Part shown: in pieces, positions 32,940-42,076 of the stretch
Numbering within the stretch: the first letter of the stretch is position 1
Layout: each line of letters starts with the position of its first letter
Assembly: GCF_020866905.1 (NCBI RefSeq)
Contig: NZ_JAIVCC010000005.1
Location: 1 to 64,000, forward strand
From: Salinimicrobium sediminilitoris
GTDB taxonomy: Bacteria > Bacteroidota > Bacteroidia > Flavobacteriales > Flavobacteriaceae
Reading direction: 5' to 3'
DNA: 64,000 bases
The notes under the pieces: model-generated
The model's database searches: none
Seen by the model: only the letters and a program-made list of their open reading frames with translations
What the model was told of the DNA's origin: nothing
Position numbers and translations under genes: made by a program

Positions 32940-33353
32940 TTAAGCAGATTCAGATATTGTGAATATAATGGTGAGGGTTACTCCAATAACTACCAGATAA
33001 ACCCCGATATCAAAAAATAAAGCTGATCCAAGGTTTCCCACGATGGGCAAATGATGTGGGTACCATATTCCAGTCATTAAAGGCTTATTAGCAAATACGA
33101 TGGGTGATATACCACTCAGGAAGGATACTGTTAATCCTGCAGGCATAAGAAATCCTGGATGGAAGCGTAAGAGCTTTCGCGTATCTTCAAGGCCATTTGC
33201 GAAGGCATGAAGCACAAATGCAATTGAGGCAATCAATCCACCTACAAAACCTCCACCGGGTAAATAATGACCCCGCAACAAAATGAAAACCGAAAACACG
33301 AGAAGCAACGGCAACATATAATTTGAGGCGGTACGTAATATTATCGTTTTCAT
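32940..33353 (-). CDS. mnhB: Mrp Na+/H+ antiporter subunit B
   Basis: A 137-aa subunit with four helices. HYLPGGGFVGGLIASIAFVLHAFANG is the MrpB signature. It starts 3 nt after the mnhA stop. A second MrpB-like domain is already fused to the end of MnhA, as is standard for the family. Confidence 0.95.
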   Translation of the reverse strand: MKTIILRTASNYMLPLLLVFSVFILLRGHYLPGGGFVGGLIASIAFVLHAFANGLEDTRKLLRFHPGFLMPAGLTVSFLSGISPIVFANKPLMTGIWYPHHLPIVGNLGSALFFDIGVYLVVIGVTLTIIFTISESA

Positions 33354-33356
33354 GTT

Positions 33357-35675
33357 CTAATCTTTTAATTCCCTGTCATCTCTTCTTAACCTTAACTTCA
33401 AAAGGCTGAATACGCCAATAGCTGCTATAGTAAGTACCGAGATCTCCATTAAAGTATCAACTCCCCTAAAGTCGACCAGGATCACGTTTACAACATTCTT
33501 TCCTTTTGCCAGAACATATGCATTGTCCGCATAGAAATTGCTTACCTCCTTATTAACCGGTTCACTAAGTACTTCAAGCGCAATTAAGGTTATTAGGACG
33601 CCAAAAGAAATAGAAAGAATTCCATCTATGGCCTTCATCCTGTAGTCTGAAATAGATAAATATTTTGGCAAACTTGACAATACCAGCACAAAGAGAATTA
33701 CGGTAAGAGTATCAATTGAAAATTGTGTCATGGCAAGATCCGGAGCGCTGTAAATCACAAACATAAGGCATATAGCATATCCCACAACACCCATAGCTAC
33801 CACAGCTGTTAACCTTGACCTGGCTCCCACAACAAATAGTACAGCCAGGAACATGATCCCCATAATGATCATTTCATAATAGGTCATCCTTGAAAAAGAG
33901 GAAAAATCTATAGGAATTCCGTCATGTTTTGTAAACAAAGAATAACCAACAAGAACCACCAGGAAAAGGATTATGGTCGAAACATAATTCCGAAGGAATC
34001 CATTTTGGAAGATCCGGGTCCACCAGTTCGAAAATGTTTTAAAAAGATTTCCGAAGTCGGTTATAAGGTTAAGAGGCGCAATAAAATCCAATTTGGCAAT
34101 TCCTCTCTCTTTGCTTCGGGATGGTTTAACGGTTAAGTAAAGCACAAATCCTACTGCAAGCGTTAAAGCACTTAACCCGAGAACAAGATTAAATCCATGC
34201 CACAACTTTAGATGCACTTCACTCCCGGTCATTCCCACCGCGTCTACAACAGGTTTAATAAGGGGACCGTCAATAAGGGCAGGAAAGATTCCCACGATCA
34301 ATCCCAGCACCGCCAGAATCACAGGCGGAAGCCACATGAGAAAACTCGGAAGATGAACTTTAGAGAGACCATCGGGAAGTTTCCCCGTAAAAGGTTTAAT
34401 ACCTGCCACAAATCCAGCATATAACACAAGGATATTTGTTGCAATTGCGATAATGGTAAGCACAATAGACCAGGAGCCCATGTGCAGCGTTGATTCATAA
34501 ACCAGATCTTTCCCCACAAATCCCACAAAAGGCGGCATTCCTGCACTGGAAAGGGCTGCCAGGAATCCGGCGATTGCCACGGGCAGCATTACTTTCCGCA
34601 GCCCGGCAAGGCGCGTAACATCACGGGTTCCGGCTTCGTGATCTATGATCCCCGTAACAAGGAATAGAGTAGCTTTATAAAGCGCGTGAACAATAATATA
34701 GACCGCGGCGGCAGTCAGGGCATATTGGGTTCCCAGGCCAATTAAAAAAACCAGGATCCCGAGAACCGAAATAGTGGAATAGGCAAGTACACCTTTGAGA
34801 TCGGTCCTAAATAAGGTATGTACGGCAGCATAAAACATGGTTACGCCACCAACTATTATTAACGTAGTGTTCCAAATTTCTTCTCCTCCTAAAACAGGGG
34901 TAAAACGCAACAACAGGTAAATCCCTGCTTTTACCATGGTGGCCGAGTGGAGGTAGGTAGATACCGGCGTGGGTGCCTTCATGGCCCCCGGAAGCCAGAA
35001 ATGAAAAGGAAACTGTGCAGATTTTGTAAAGGCTGCCCCAAATATGAATATAACGATCCAGAGGTAATAATCACTTTGAATTATAGTGTCGCTTAGCCCA
35101 ACCATTTCGGTAATGCTGTAAGTACCTGCCACTCCTCCCAATAAAAGGGCGCCTGCCAAGAGCAAGAACCCACCGGAGCCGGTGATGGCAAGGGCCAGCA
35201 CAGCCGATTTTCTTGAAGCTTCACTGGTATTATTAAAGCCAATAAGGAAAAAGGAACTTATACTGGTAAGTTCCCAAAATATGAACATGGACAGCAGGTT
35301 ATCACTTAGCACCAGACCTAGCATGGCACCCATAAACATACCTAAATAACCATAAAACCTATCGAGATAATCATGTCCTTTTAAATATGCCGCCGTATAG
35401 GCGAAGACGAGAAAACCAATCCCGGTGATCAACAGCGAAAACAAAAGGGAAAGTCCGTCGAGGGCGAAATTTAAGTTAAGACCCAGAGAAGGCACCCATT
35501 CAATATTTTGCCTTATCACTTCCCCACCGGATACTCGTGGTAAAAAAGAAAGGAAATATAAAAACAGCGCCAGTGGAACGAGCGAAGAAAGTACAGCAAG
35601 TTTACCTTTAAAGAATTTCCCGGCGAAAACCAGGAAAATGGAAAAGATAAAACCTAAGAGTATAGCTGAAAGCAT
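33357..35675 (-). CDS. mnhA: Mrp Na+/H+ antiporter subunit A
   Basis: A 772-aa membrane protein, the largest Mrp subunit, homologous to NuoL. The antiporter core (about residues 60-420) has LFIFWELTSISSFFLIGF, KSAQFPFHFWLPGAMKAPTPVSTYLHSATMVKAGIYLL and the lysine-bearing VHALYKATLFLVTG. Residues 590-765 carry the DUF4040/MrpB-type end (APDLAMTQFSIDTLTVILFVLVL, VNVILVDFRGVDTLMEISVLTIAAIG). First gene of a complete mnhABCDEFG operon, as expected in a salt-adapted marine bacterium. TATATTTG at 35702-35709 is its probable promoter. Confidence 0.97.
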   Translation of the reverse strand: MLSAILLGFIFSIFLVFAGKFFKGKLAVLSSLVPLALFLYFLSFLPRVSGGEVIRQNIEWVPSLGLNLNFALDGLSLLFSLLITGIGFLVFAYTAAYLKGHDYLDRFYGYLGMFMGAMLGLVLSDNLLSMFIFWELTSISSFFLIGFNNTSEASRKSAVLALAITGSGGFLLLAGALLLGGVAGTYSITEMVGLSDTIIQSDYYLWIVIFIFGAAFTKSAQFPFHFWLPGAMKAPTPVSTYLHSATMVKAGIYLLLRFTPVLGGEEIWNTTLIIVGGVTMFYAAVHTLFRTDLKGVLAYSTISVLGILVFLIGLGTQYALTAAAVYIIVHALYKATLFLVTGIIDHEAGTRDVTRLAGLRKVMLPVAIAGFLAALSSAGMPPFVGFVGKDLVYESTLHMGSWSIVLTIIAIATNILVLYAGFVAGIKPFTGKLPDGLSKVHLPSFLMWLPPVILAVLGLIVGIFPALIDGPLIKPVVDAVGMTGSEVHLKLWHGFNLVLGLSALTLAVGFVLYLTVKPSRSKERGIAKLDFIAPLNLITDFGNLFKTFSNWWTRIFQNGFLRNYVSTIILFLVVLVGYSLFTKHDGIPIDFSSFSRMTYYEMIIMGIMFLAVLFVVGARSRLTAVVAMGVVGYAICLMFVIYSAPDLAMTQFSIDTLTVILFVLVLSSLPKYLSISDYRMKAIDGILSISFGVLITLIALEVLSEPVNKEVSNFYADNAYVLAKGKNVVNVILVDFRGVDTLMEISVLTIAAIGVFSLLKLRLRRDDRELKD

Positions 35676-35701
35676 AGGGAACGTTCAAATATCTGGAAAC
35701 A

Positions 35702-35709
35702 CAAATATA
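35702..35709 (-). promoter_or_regulatory. Promoter -7 box of the mnh operon
   Basis: Minus-strand TATATTTG, exact TAnnTTTG match, 27 nt before the mnhA ATG. A TTTA replaces TTTG at the correct 19-nt spacing upstream. Confidence 0.6.
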
Positions 35710-35896
35710 GCAGGAAAAACTGAGGATTTAAACCCACAGGGACTTTTTACTATTGTGGAATTCTATTTCTTACTCAATTTATTATAGGAAAAACCCAGCT
35801 CAAATTGCAATTTTTGAATTTCAAAAAATAGAACAGCTTCAGCAGCAGAAATTTTTGATTCTGAAACTCAGGTACTTTGTGAAACAACATGGGTTT

Positions 35897-35933
35897 CTGC
35901 TCCTGCACAGGCAGATAGTTCCTTCAGGAGCAG
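35897..35933. repeat. Inverted repeat in the leader of the M61 gene
   Basis: CTGCTCCTG and CAGGAGCAG form perfect 9-bp arms around 19 nt. A second pairing (TTTCTGC with GCAGAAA at 35940-35946) competes with it. It lies about 40 nt before the M61 start, without a T-run. Apart from this and the mnhA promoter I see nothing in 35676-35975. Confidence 0.45.
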
Positions 35934-35975
35934 CAGTCTGCAGAAAATTTTTTATTTTCAGGCAAAATTTTTTTT

Positions 35976-37747
35976 ATGCGATTTCTATTTCTTTTCCTGC
36001 TTTTGACTTCCGCAGGTTTTTCCCAAACCAACACCTACACCATTTCATTTGAAAATGCCGGGCATCACGAAGCAAATGTGAAGGTCAATTTTCCAGATCT
36101 TGAGCAGGACAGTTTGAGAGTGCGCATGAGTCGCACTTCCCCGGGACGTTATGCCCTGCACGAATTCGCGAAAAATGTGTATGGAGTTAAAGCAACCAAT
36201 TCCAAAGGAGAAAAACTGGAAATAATTCGGCCAGATCCATATTCATGGACCATCACAGATCACGACGGAACAATAAACCTGGAATACACCCTCTTCGGAA
36301 ACAGGGCCGATGGAACATATACACAAATAGATGAAACTCACGCTCACCTCAATATTCCGGCGACTTTCATGTATTCTGAAGCCCTTAAAAACGACCTGTA
36401 GAAGTCACTTTTGACACTCAGGCTCATCCTAAATGGAAGATTGCGACCCAGCTGAAGCAGCTCGAAAATAACAAATATTACGCTCCAGATCTTTATTACT
36501 TCATGGATAGCCCTACTGAGATTAGTGATTTCGATAGCCGGGAGTTTGAGATAGAGGGAGAAGTGATAAGATTTATTTTACACCATCCGGGAACAGAACA
36601 GGAATTCGACGAATACTGGGAGCAGGTTAAGGAAATAGTGAGACAGCAAAAAGCCATTTTTGGAGAGCTACCGGAATTCGATTTTGGCGAGTACACTTTC
36701 CTGGCCTGCTATTTGCCAAATGTCTCCGGTGACGGGATGGAACACAGGAATAGCACCGTCCTTACAGATGTCACCAGTCTTGGCGAAGGAGGAATGAAGG
36801 AAAATATTGGCACTGTCGCTCACGAGTTCTTTCATGCTTGGAACGTGGAGAGAATAAGGCCCGAATCTCTTGAACCCTTTGATTTTACTGAAGCCAATAT
36901 GAGCGGCCTCCTCTGGTTCGCCGAAGGATTTACAAGCTATTACACAGGTGTCACTCTGGCGCGGGCGGGAATACTCACACCAGAGGAATATGTAAAAAGC
37001 CTCAACAGCACCTTTAACTACGTCTGGAATTCTCCTGCCAGGGAATATTTTAATCCGGTGGAGATGAGTTATCAGGCGCCTTTTGTTGATGCTGCAGCAT
37101 CTATCGATCCTGTGAACCGGGAGAACACGTTTATCTCTTATTATTCCTACGGAAGTATGCTCGGGTTAGCACTAGATCTACAGCTGCGTCAAAAAGGGCA
37201 AAATCTGGATAAGTTTATGAGATTAGTGTGGGAAACCTACGGGGAACCCGAAGTACCTTATGAGCTTAATGATCTGCAAAATTTACTAGCGACTTATGCC
37301 GGAAAGGAATTCGCCGAATCTTATTTTAATGATTACATCTACAGCAGTAAAATGCCAGATTATGAAAAACTTTTTGCCCACGTAGGACTACAAATAAAAA
37401 GGGGTGCCAAAAATGCCTTTTTTGGAGCCTCAGTAAGAACAGATGATGACGGGTTTTACATTAGCGGCAATCCATATAAAGGTTCTCCCGCCTATACCTC
37501 TGGCTTGAGTGAAGGAGACCGGATAATTTCATTAAATGGAATCGTACTGGAGAAAGATAATTCATGGAAAGATGAATTCAGCAAATTTAATCCGCAGGAT
37601 ACAATAACACTGGAAATTGAAAGATTTGGGAGGAAGATGAAGAAAAATGTGATCTTGGAAAAAGACCCTGCTTATACTATTTCAATAGATCCAAAGGCAA
37701 CCGCCAAAGCCGTGAAAGAGCGGGAAGCATGGTTGTCAAAAAAGTGA
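35976..37747 (+). pseudogene. M61-family metallopeptidase with PDZ domain, interrupted by a one-base frameshift
   Basis: The reading frame from 35976 (signal peptide MRFLFLFLLLTSAGFSQ, then the M61 N-terminal beta domain) stops at 36401 after ALKNDL. One frame over, the same protein continues without a gap: RPVEVTFDTQAHPKWKIATQ and onward to 37747. A single base lost near 36387-36392, in an AAAAAC run, explains it. The second part has the zinc motif HEFFHAWN, the third ligand in LWFAEGFTSYY and a C-terminal PDZ domain (GSPAYTSGLSEGDRIISLNG). The restored protein would be about 590 aa, normal for M61. It is either a real inactivation, a phase-variable run or a sequencing error in a homopolymer. 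Confidence 0.85.
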
Positions 37748-37765
37748 TTTTTCAAATGAAATTCT

Positions 37766-37786
37766 TATGCCGTTCCTCTGGAGCTC
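37766..37786 (-). repeat. Left inverted-repeat end of the DUF2975/XRE segment
   Basis: On the minus strand this reads GAGCTCCAGAGGAACGGCA followed by TA, matching 39487-39507 on the plus strand at 19 of 21 positions. The two copies point away from each other across the 1.7 kb between them. Confidence 0.6.
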
Positions 37787-37886
37787 TGGTCCCTATAAAT
37801 ATATTTTCTTCTATAAATATCCCGCCTCTCTGAGACTCATTTCTCTTAGAGAGATAGTGGGATCTGCAAAACCATGAACTCCCTTC

Positions 37887-37943
37887 GCCCTTAGCCGGAG
37901 GAACAGAGAGCCTCCTATTCATGCACATTAGTTCAAAGAACGC
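37887..37943 (+). repeat. Repeat copy A (TTAGCCGGAGGAA family)
   Basis: CTTAGCCGGAGGAA, then AGAG and CCTCC, then a CATGCACATTAGTTCAA segment aligns with 39381-39440 in the same orientation. The open frame that covers it on the minus strand (37752-37952) looks non-coding. The rest of the 37748-38030 gap is the left repeat end, an AT-rich part and the promoter of the DUF2975 gene. Confidence 0.5.
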
Positions 37944-37970
37944 ATATTTCATAAGAAGCTTTCCGAAAAA

Positions 37971-38020
37971 AATTATTGTTTTTCAATAATTTATCTATAT
38001 TTGTTATTGATAAACAATAA
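37971..38020 (+). promoter_or_regulatory. Promoter with two palindromic operators before DUF2975-XRE
   Basis: The -7 box TATATTTG lies at 37996-38003, with a TTG 17 nt upstream. Two perfect palindromes of the form TTATTG-N5-CAATAA flank it: 37973-37989 (arms extend to 8 bp, AATTATTG / CAATAATT) over the -33 region, and 38004-38020 over the start of transcription. Their centres are 31 bp apart, about three helical turns. A lone half-site TTATTG at 38024-38029 abuts the ATG. The XRE protein encoded at 39052 is the obvious candidate binder, giving autorepression. Confidence 0.7.
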
Positions 38021-38030
38021 TATTTATTGA

Positions 38031-38528
38031 ATGAAGGCTTTTAAATTTTTCCGAGTCGTACTCGCATTAGTACATCTCATCTTATTGATTTTTCTATTTT
38101 TCGCCTCAATATTTTTGATGTATGTATTAGCTGGCGGAAATATTAACTATCCCTTTGAATTAAGTCCCGACATCGTGCCAGATTCAAAAACTTCCCTCCT
38201 AAGCTTTCTCATCTTCTTTTTGATCGTTACAGGCGGCTATTTTTATTTCTTCTCCATCCTGCGAAAACTTGCTGAAAGTATGGGCGGAAAATTATTCACC
38301 AAAGATCAGGTAAGAGGTTTGAGGTATGCCGGACGCTTATTGATCTTTATTACTATAATCGAAAATTTTCTTGCGTTCATTATCTCCTTACCATTTGCTG
38401 GAATTAACACAGGTTTCTCTTTTTCTGAAATGTTGTTATACACAGGTATTGGGTGTTTCTTACTGGTTCTAGGGGAAGTCTTCGCCAGAGGGAAGGTATA
38501 TAAAGAGGAAAATGAATTAACTGTATAA
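38031..38528 (+). CDS. DUF2975-family membrane protein (first copy)
   Basis: A 165-aa membrane protein with four predicted helices (about 10-35, 55-80, 100-124, 135-155). The DUF2975 phrase is LRKLAESMGGKLFTKDQVRGLRYAGRLLIF. The C-terminus is charged and ends KEENELTV, the same tail as the next gene. DUF2975 proteins are typically encoded beside a small YozG-like XRE regulator, exactly as here. Function is unknown; a membrane partner or sensor for the regulator is an inference. It is 4 nt from the second copy. Confidence 0.88.
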   Translation: MKAFKFFRVVLALVHLILLIFLFFASIFLMYVLAGGNINYPFELSPDIVPDSKTSLLSFLIFFLIVTGGYFYFFSILRKLAESMGGKLFTKDQVRGLRYAGRLLIFITIIENFLAFIISLPFAGINTGFSFSEMLLYTGIGCFLLVLGEVFARGKVYKEENELTV

Positions 38529-38532
38529 TACT

Positions 38533-39048
38533 ATGAAACAACCAATTCTTTTAAAGACCATTCTGGATATCTGCTTTATTCTTCTCGCATTTTCCTTTTT
38601 AGGTGCAGTTATCTTTTTTACACTTACACTGACTCAGGGAGAAAGTTTTTTCCCTATTACAGTTAACGGTAATGTACTTACGGAATTTACGCCAATAACA
38701 ATAATTCTCGTTTCAGCAGAATTAATAATTGGAGGATTGATACTATACACGGTTTTTATTCTGAGAAAACTGGTAAGAAACTTCTTAAAAGGAAAACTTT
38801 TCACCCGTTTCCAGATCGCCACTTTAAATATGGTGGGACAGCTCATCATTCTTATTACCATTGCACAGGGAATTATAGATTTTCTGGGAAAAATCCTGAT
38901 CGATTCCACAGCGGGAAGTAACTTAGGGGTGAAGTTTTCATTTGGTTCATTTTGGTTTATCCTCGCCATTGGCTTATTCTTTATCTACCTGAGCAAAATC
39001 TTTAAAAATGCAAAAGATTTAAAGGAAGAGAACGAACTAACTGTGTAA
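38533..39048 (+). CDS. DUF2975-family membrane protein (second copy)
   Basis: A 171-aa paralogue of the preceding gene: four helices, LRKLVRNFLKGKLFTRFQIATLNMVGQLIIL in the family position, and the tail KEENELTV. The two copies align over their full length but differ strongly in the first extracytoplasmic loop, so the duplication is old or the copies have different tasks. It ends 3 nt before the XRE gene. Confidence 0.88.
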   Translation: MKQPILLKTILDICFILLAFSFLGAVIFFTLTLTQGESFFPITVNGNVLTEFTPITIILVSAELIIGGLILYTVFILRKLVRNFLKGKLFTRFQIATLNMVGQLIILITIAQGIIDFLGKILIDSTAGSNLGVKFSFGSFWFILAIGLFFIYLSKIFKNAKDLKEENELTV

Positions 39049-39051
39049 GCC

Positions 39052-39261
39052 ATGCCCATTATTGTAAACCTCGATTCAATGCTTGAAAAGCGTAATATGA
39101 AGAGTAATGAGCTAGCCGAAAGGATTGGGATAACAACAGCAAATCTCTCAATTCTGAAAACGGGAAAAGCTAAAGCAGTGAGATTTTCAACGCTGGAAGC
39201 TATTTGCAGAGAATTGGAATGTCAGCCCGGGGATATATTGGAATTTGAGGACGAAACATAG
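39052..39261 (+). CDS. Small XRE-family transcriptional regulator
   Basis: A 69-aa protein consisting only of a Cro/C1-type helix-turn-helix: MLEKRNMKSNELAERIGITT, then ANLSILKTGKAKAVRFSTLE, then AICRELECQPGDILEFED. This is the YozG/HTH_26 type, which usually accompanies DUF2975 proteins. It must act as a dimer, fitting the paired TTATTG-N5-CAATAA palindromes in front of the operon. No C-terminal sensing domain is present, so the signal may come through the DUF2975 proteins. Confidence 0.92.
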   Translation: MPIIVNLDSMLEKRNMKSNELAERIGITTANLSILKTGKAKAVRFSTLEAICRELECQPGDILEFEDET

Positions 39262-39320
39262 CTTCATATCTCTGAAGGTTCTATTGGGCTAAGGCCTTTT
39301 TCCAAATCTATTTTTACCAC

Positions 39321-39507
39321 GGGCTGAAGCCCATGGCTATTAATTCCTTTCCCTAAATATTAGTCTATGGATTGCCTCCGGCTTTAGCCGGAGGAAGAAA
39401 GAATCTCCTCCCCATGAGCTTTAGCTCAATATCATGAGCTCCGGAGGAGCGACAAGTTTGTAGAACACAAGATTCACCCGAGAAAAGAGCTCCGGAGGAG
39501 CGGCATA
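39321..39507. repeat. REP-like palindromic repeat cluster
   Basis: Most of the 317-nt gap before atpC. It holds GGGCTgaAGCCC (39323-39334), a perfect hairpin CCTCCGGC-TTTA-GCCGGAGG (39375-39394), GAGC-TTTA-GCTC (39416-39427) and two direct copies of GAGCTCCGGAGGAGCG (39436-39451, 39487-39502). Repeats with this core are scattered in Bacteroidota genomes, from memory, and may be moved by IS200-like Y1 transposases. No such transposase is in the window. The frame at 39365-39547 lies in the repeat and is not a gene. Confidence 0.6.
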
Positions 39508-39527
39508 TCAGGGAACCTTTAAAAACA

Positions 39528-39560
39528 AAAAAACCTGTTGCTTTCACAACAGGTTTTTTT
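39528..39560 (-). terminator. Terminator of atpC
   Basis: AAACCTGTTG and CAACAGGTTT around a 6-nt loop, with a T-run on both strands, 19 nt past the atpC stop. It may also stop transcription coming from the repeat cluster. Confidence 0.85.
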
Positions 39561-39578
39561 ATTTACAATTTGTTCAGC

Positions 39579-39869
39579 TTAATCGGCCAGAACAATGACT
39601 TTGTTGTCTTTCATCTCAACTACGCCACCTTCAACAGGAAGAACCAGGACCTTACTATCGCCTGAATCTCTAGTGAAACTTTTTGACAGATCTTCTGAAT
39701 TCACGGGATGAGAGTGAGTAAAGACTTTAATTTCTCCTTTAGAAAGCACCGAAACGATAGGAGCGTGATTGTTCAACATCTGGAACTGCCCTTCAACCCC
39801 GGGTACGCTTACTGAATCAACTTCTGCGCTAAGCAAAACGGCTTCAGGAGTAACTATTTCTAAGTACAT
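39579..39869 (-). CDS. atpC: F1 ATP synthase epsilon subunit (short form)
   Basis: A 96-aa epsilon subunit of the central stalk. It has the N-terminal beta barrel (MYLEIVTPEAVLLSAEVDSV, EGQFQMLNNHAPIVSVL, LPVEGGVVEMKDNKVIVLAD) but lacks the C-terminal two-helix domain of about 40 residues that inhibits hydrolysis in E. coli. The short form is normal in Bacteroidota. An insert SHPVNSEDLSKSFTRDSGDSK sits in the barrel. It is downstream of atpD, away from the other ATP synthase genes. Confidence 0.95.
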   Translation of the reverse strand: MYLEIVTPEAVLLSAEVDSVSVPGVEGQFQMLNNHAPIVSVLSKGEIKVFTHSHPVNSEDLSKSFTRDSGDSKVLVLPVEGGVVEMKDNKVIVLAD

Positions 39870-39891
39870 AATTTTCTAAATTACAAATTTC

Positions 39892-39949
39892 AAATCCCAA
39901 ATTCCAAAAGTTTGTTCTTTTGGAATTTGGAATTTGTGTATTGGGATTT
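39892..39949. repeat. Large nested hairpin between atpD and atpC
   Basis: Inner perfect 12-bp arms AAATTCCAAAAG (39899-39910) and CTTTTGGAATTT (39917-39928) around a 6-nt loop. Outer AAATCCCAA (39892-39900) can pair with TTGGGATTT (39941-39949). It fills the spacer between two genes that must share a transcript. No T-run follows on the minus strand. Confidence 0.65.
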
Positions 39950-39955
39950 CTCCGC

Positions 39956-41470
<1,515 letters not shown>

Positions 41471-41566
41471 CTATTCCTTTAATATTGTGTGTTTTTATAA
41501 ATAACTAAAAAAGAACCAGTAACAACTTTTGTAAAATGACGAAAAGCCATTGCCTTTTTCAGGCTG

Positions 41567-41574
41567 CAAAGATA
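41567..41574 (-). promoter_or_regulatory. Promoter -7 box of atpDC
   Basis: Minus-strand TATCTTTG matches TAnnTTTG, 100 nt before the atpD ATG. No TTTG at -33. The leader holds only a weak GCCT-GAAAA-AGGC hairpin. Confidence 0.5.
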
Positions 41575-41758
41575 GTTTTTTTGTCTAAAAGTCTCTAAGA
41601 GAAATAATAACTTTTTTATCATAGCCAGCTACTTAAGTTCCGCGTAGAAAAAATACACATTCAAATCAACTTTTTTGGCCTTTTTATAAGAAATTTGGAT
41701 CGAAAATTGACTACTTTTAATTCATAAGGTCTGGTTCAAGAAACCAGGAAATGCAGAC

Positions 41759-41998
41759 ATGATAAAAATTGCTGAAACATATTTTTTCCGGGCCATTCTT
41801 TTCCTGATCATATTTTTAAATATATATGGGGTTCTGGATTTCTATATTCCTAACCTAAAGAAAAGTTTTGCTCTTCTAATCTCCCTACTGGTTTCGCATT
41901 TGCTATCTCCAAGCTTTAAATTCATTCAAATAAAAGGCGTAAGCAGGATACAGATCAAATGGTTATTTTTACGAAAACCGCTGGTTTTTAACTGCTAA
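41759..41998 (+). CDS. 79-aa two-helix membrane protein
   Basis: A small frame with two hydrophobic stretches (about residues 10-28 and 36-54) and a basic C-terminal third (KFIQIKGVSRIQIKWLFLRKP). I recognise no family. Support for a real gene is the strong bidirectional terminator 9 nt after its stop, an ATG start, and position in an otherwise empty 600-nt gap. A TACTTTTA box (41712-41719) is a weak promoter. The gap 41468-41758 holds the atpD promoter and nothing else I can name. Confidence 0.5.
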   Translation: MIKIAETYFFRAILFLIIFLNIYGVLDFYIPNLKKSFALLISLLVSHLLSPSFKFIQIKGVSRIQIKWLFLRKPLVFNC

Positions 41999-42000
41999 AT

Positions 42001-42037
42001 AAAAAAAGGATGCTTTTTGAAAAAGCATCCTTTTTTT
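42001..42037. terminator. Bidirectional terminator
   Basis: Stem GGATGCTTTTT / AAAAAGCATCC flanked by A7 and T7. It serves the 79-aa frame on the plus strand and glmS on the minus strand. Confidence 0.9.
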
Positions 42038-42076
42038 ATTTAGGTTCATTGATCATCAAAAACTGATCATTGAATT

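Noticed and set aside
36503-37747. The frame beginning MDSPTEIS as an independent peptidase gene
   Set aside because: The same frame continues upstream to 36392 with M61-like sequence and joins the end of the first frame, so it is the second part of one frameshifted gene.
37752-37952. Minus-strand 66-aa frame before the DUF2975 genes
   Set aside because: It lies entirely in repeat sequence shared with 39321-39507 and shows no protein-like composition.
37766-39507. A complete insertion sequence
   Set aside because: No transposase frame or target-site duplication could be found; only inverted repeat ends are visible.
39321-39507. CRISPR array
   Set aside because: The repeated units are few, unevenly spaced and palindromic, without unique spacers of constant length, and no cas genes are in the window.
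39365-39547. Minus-strand 60-aa frame before atpC
   Set aside because: It covers the palindromic repeat cluster and the atpC terminator.
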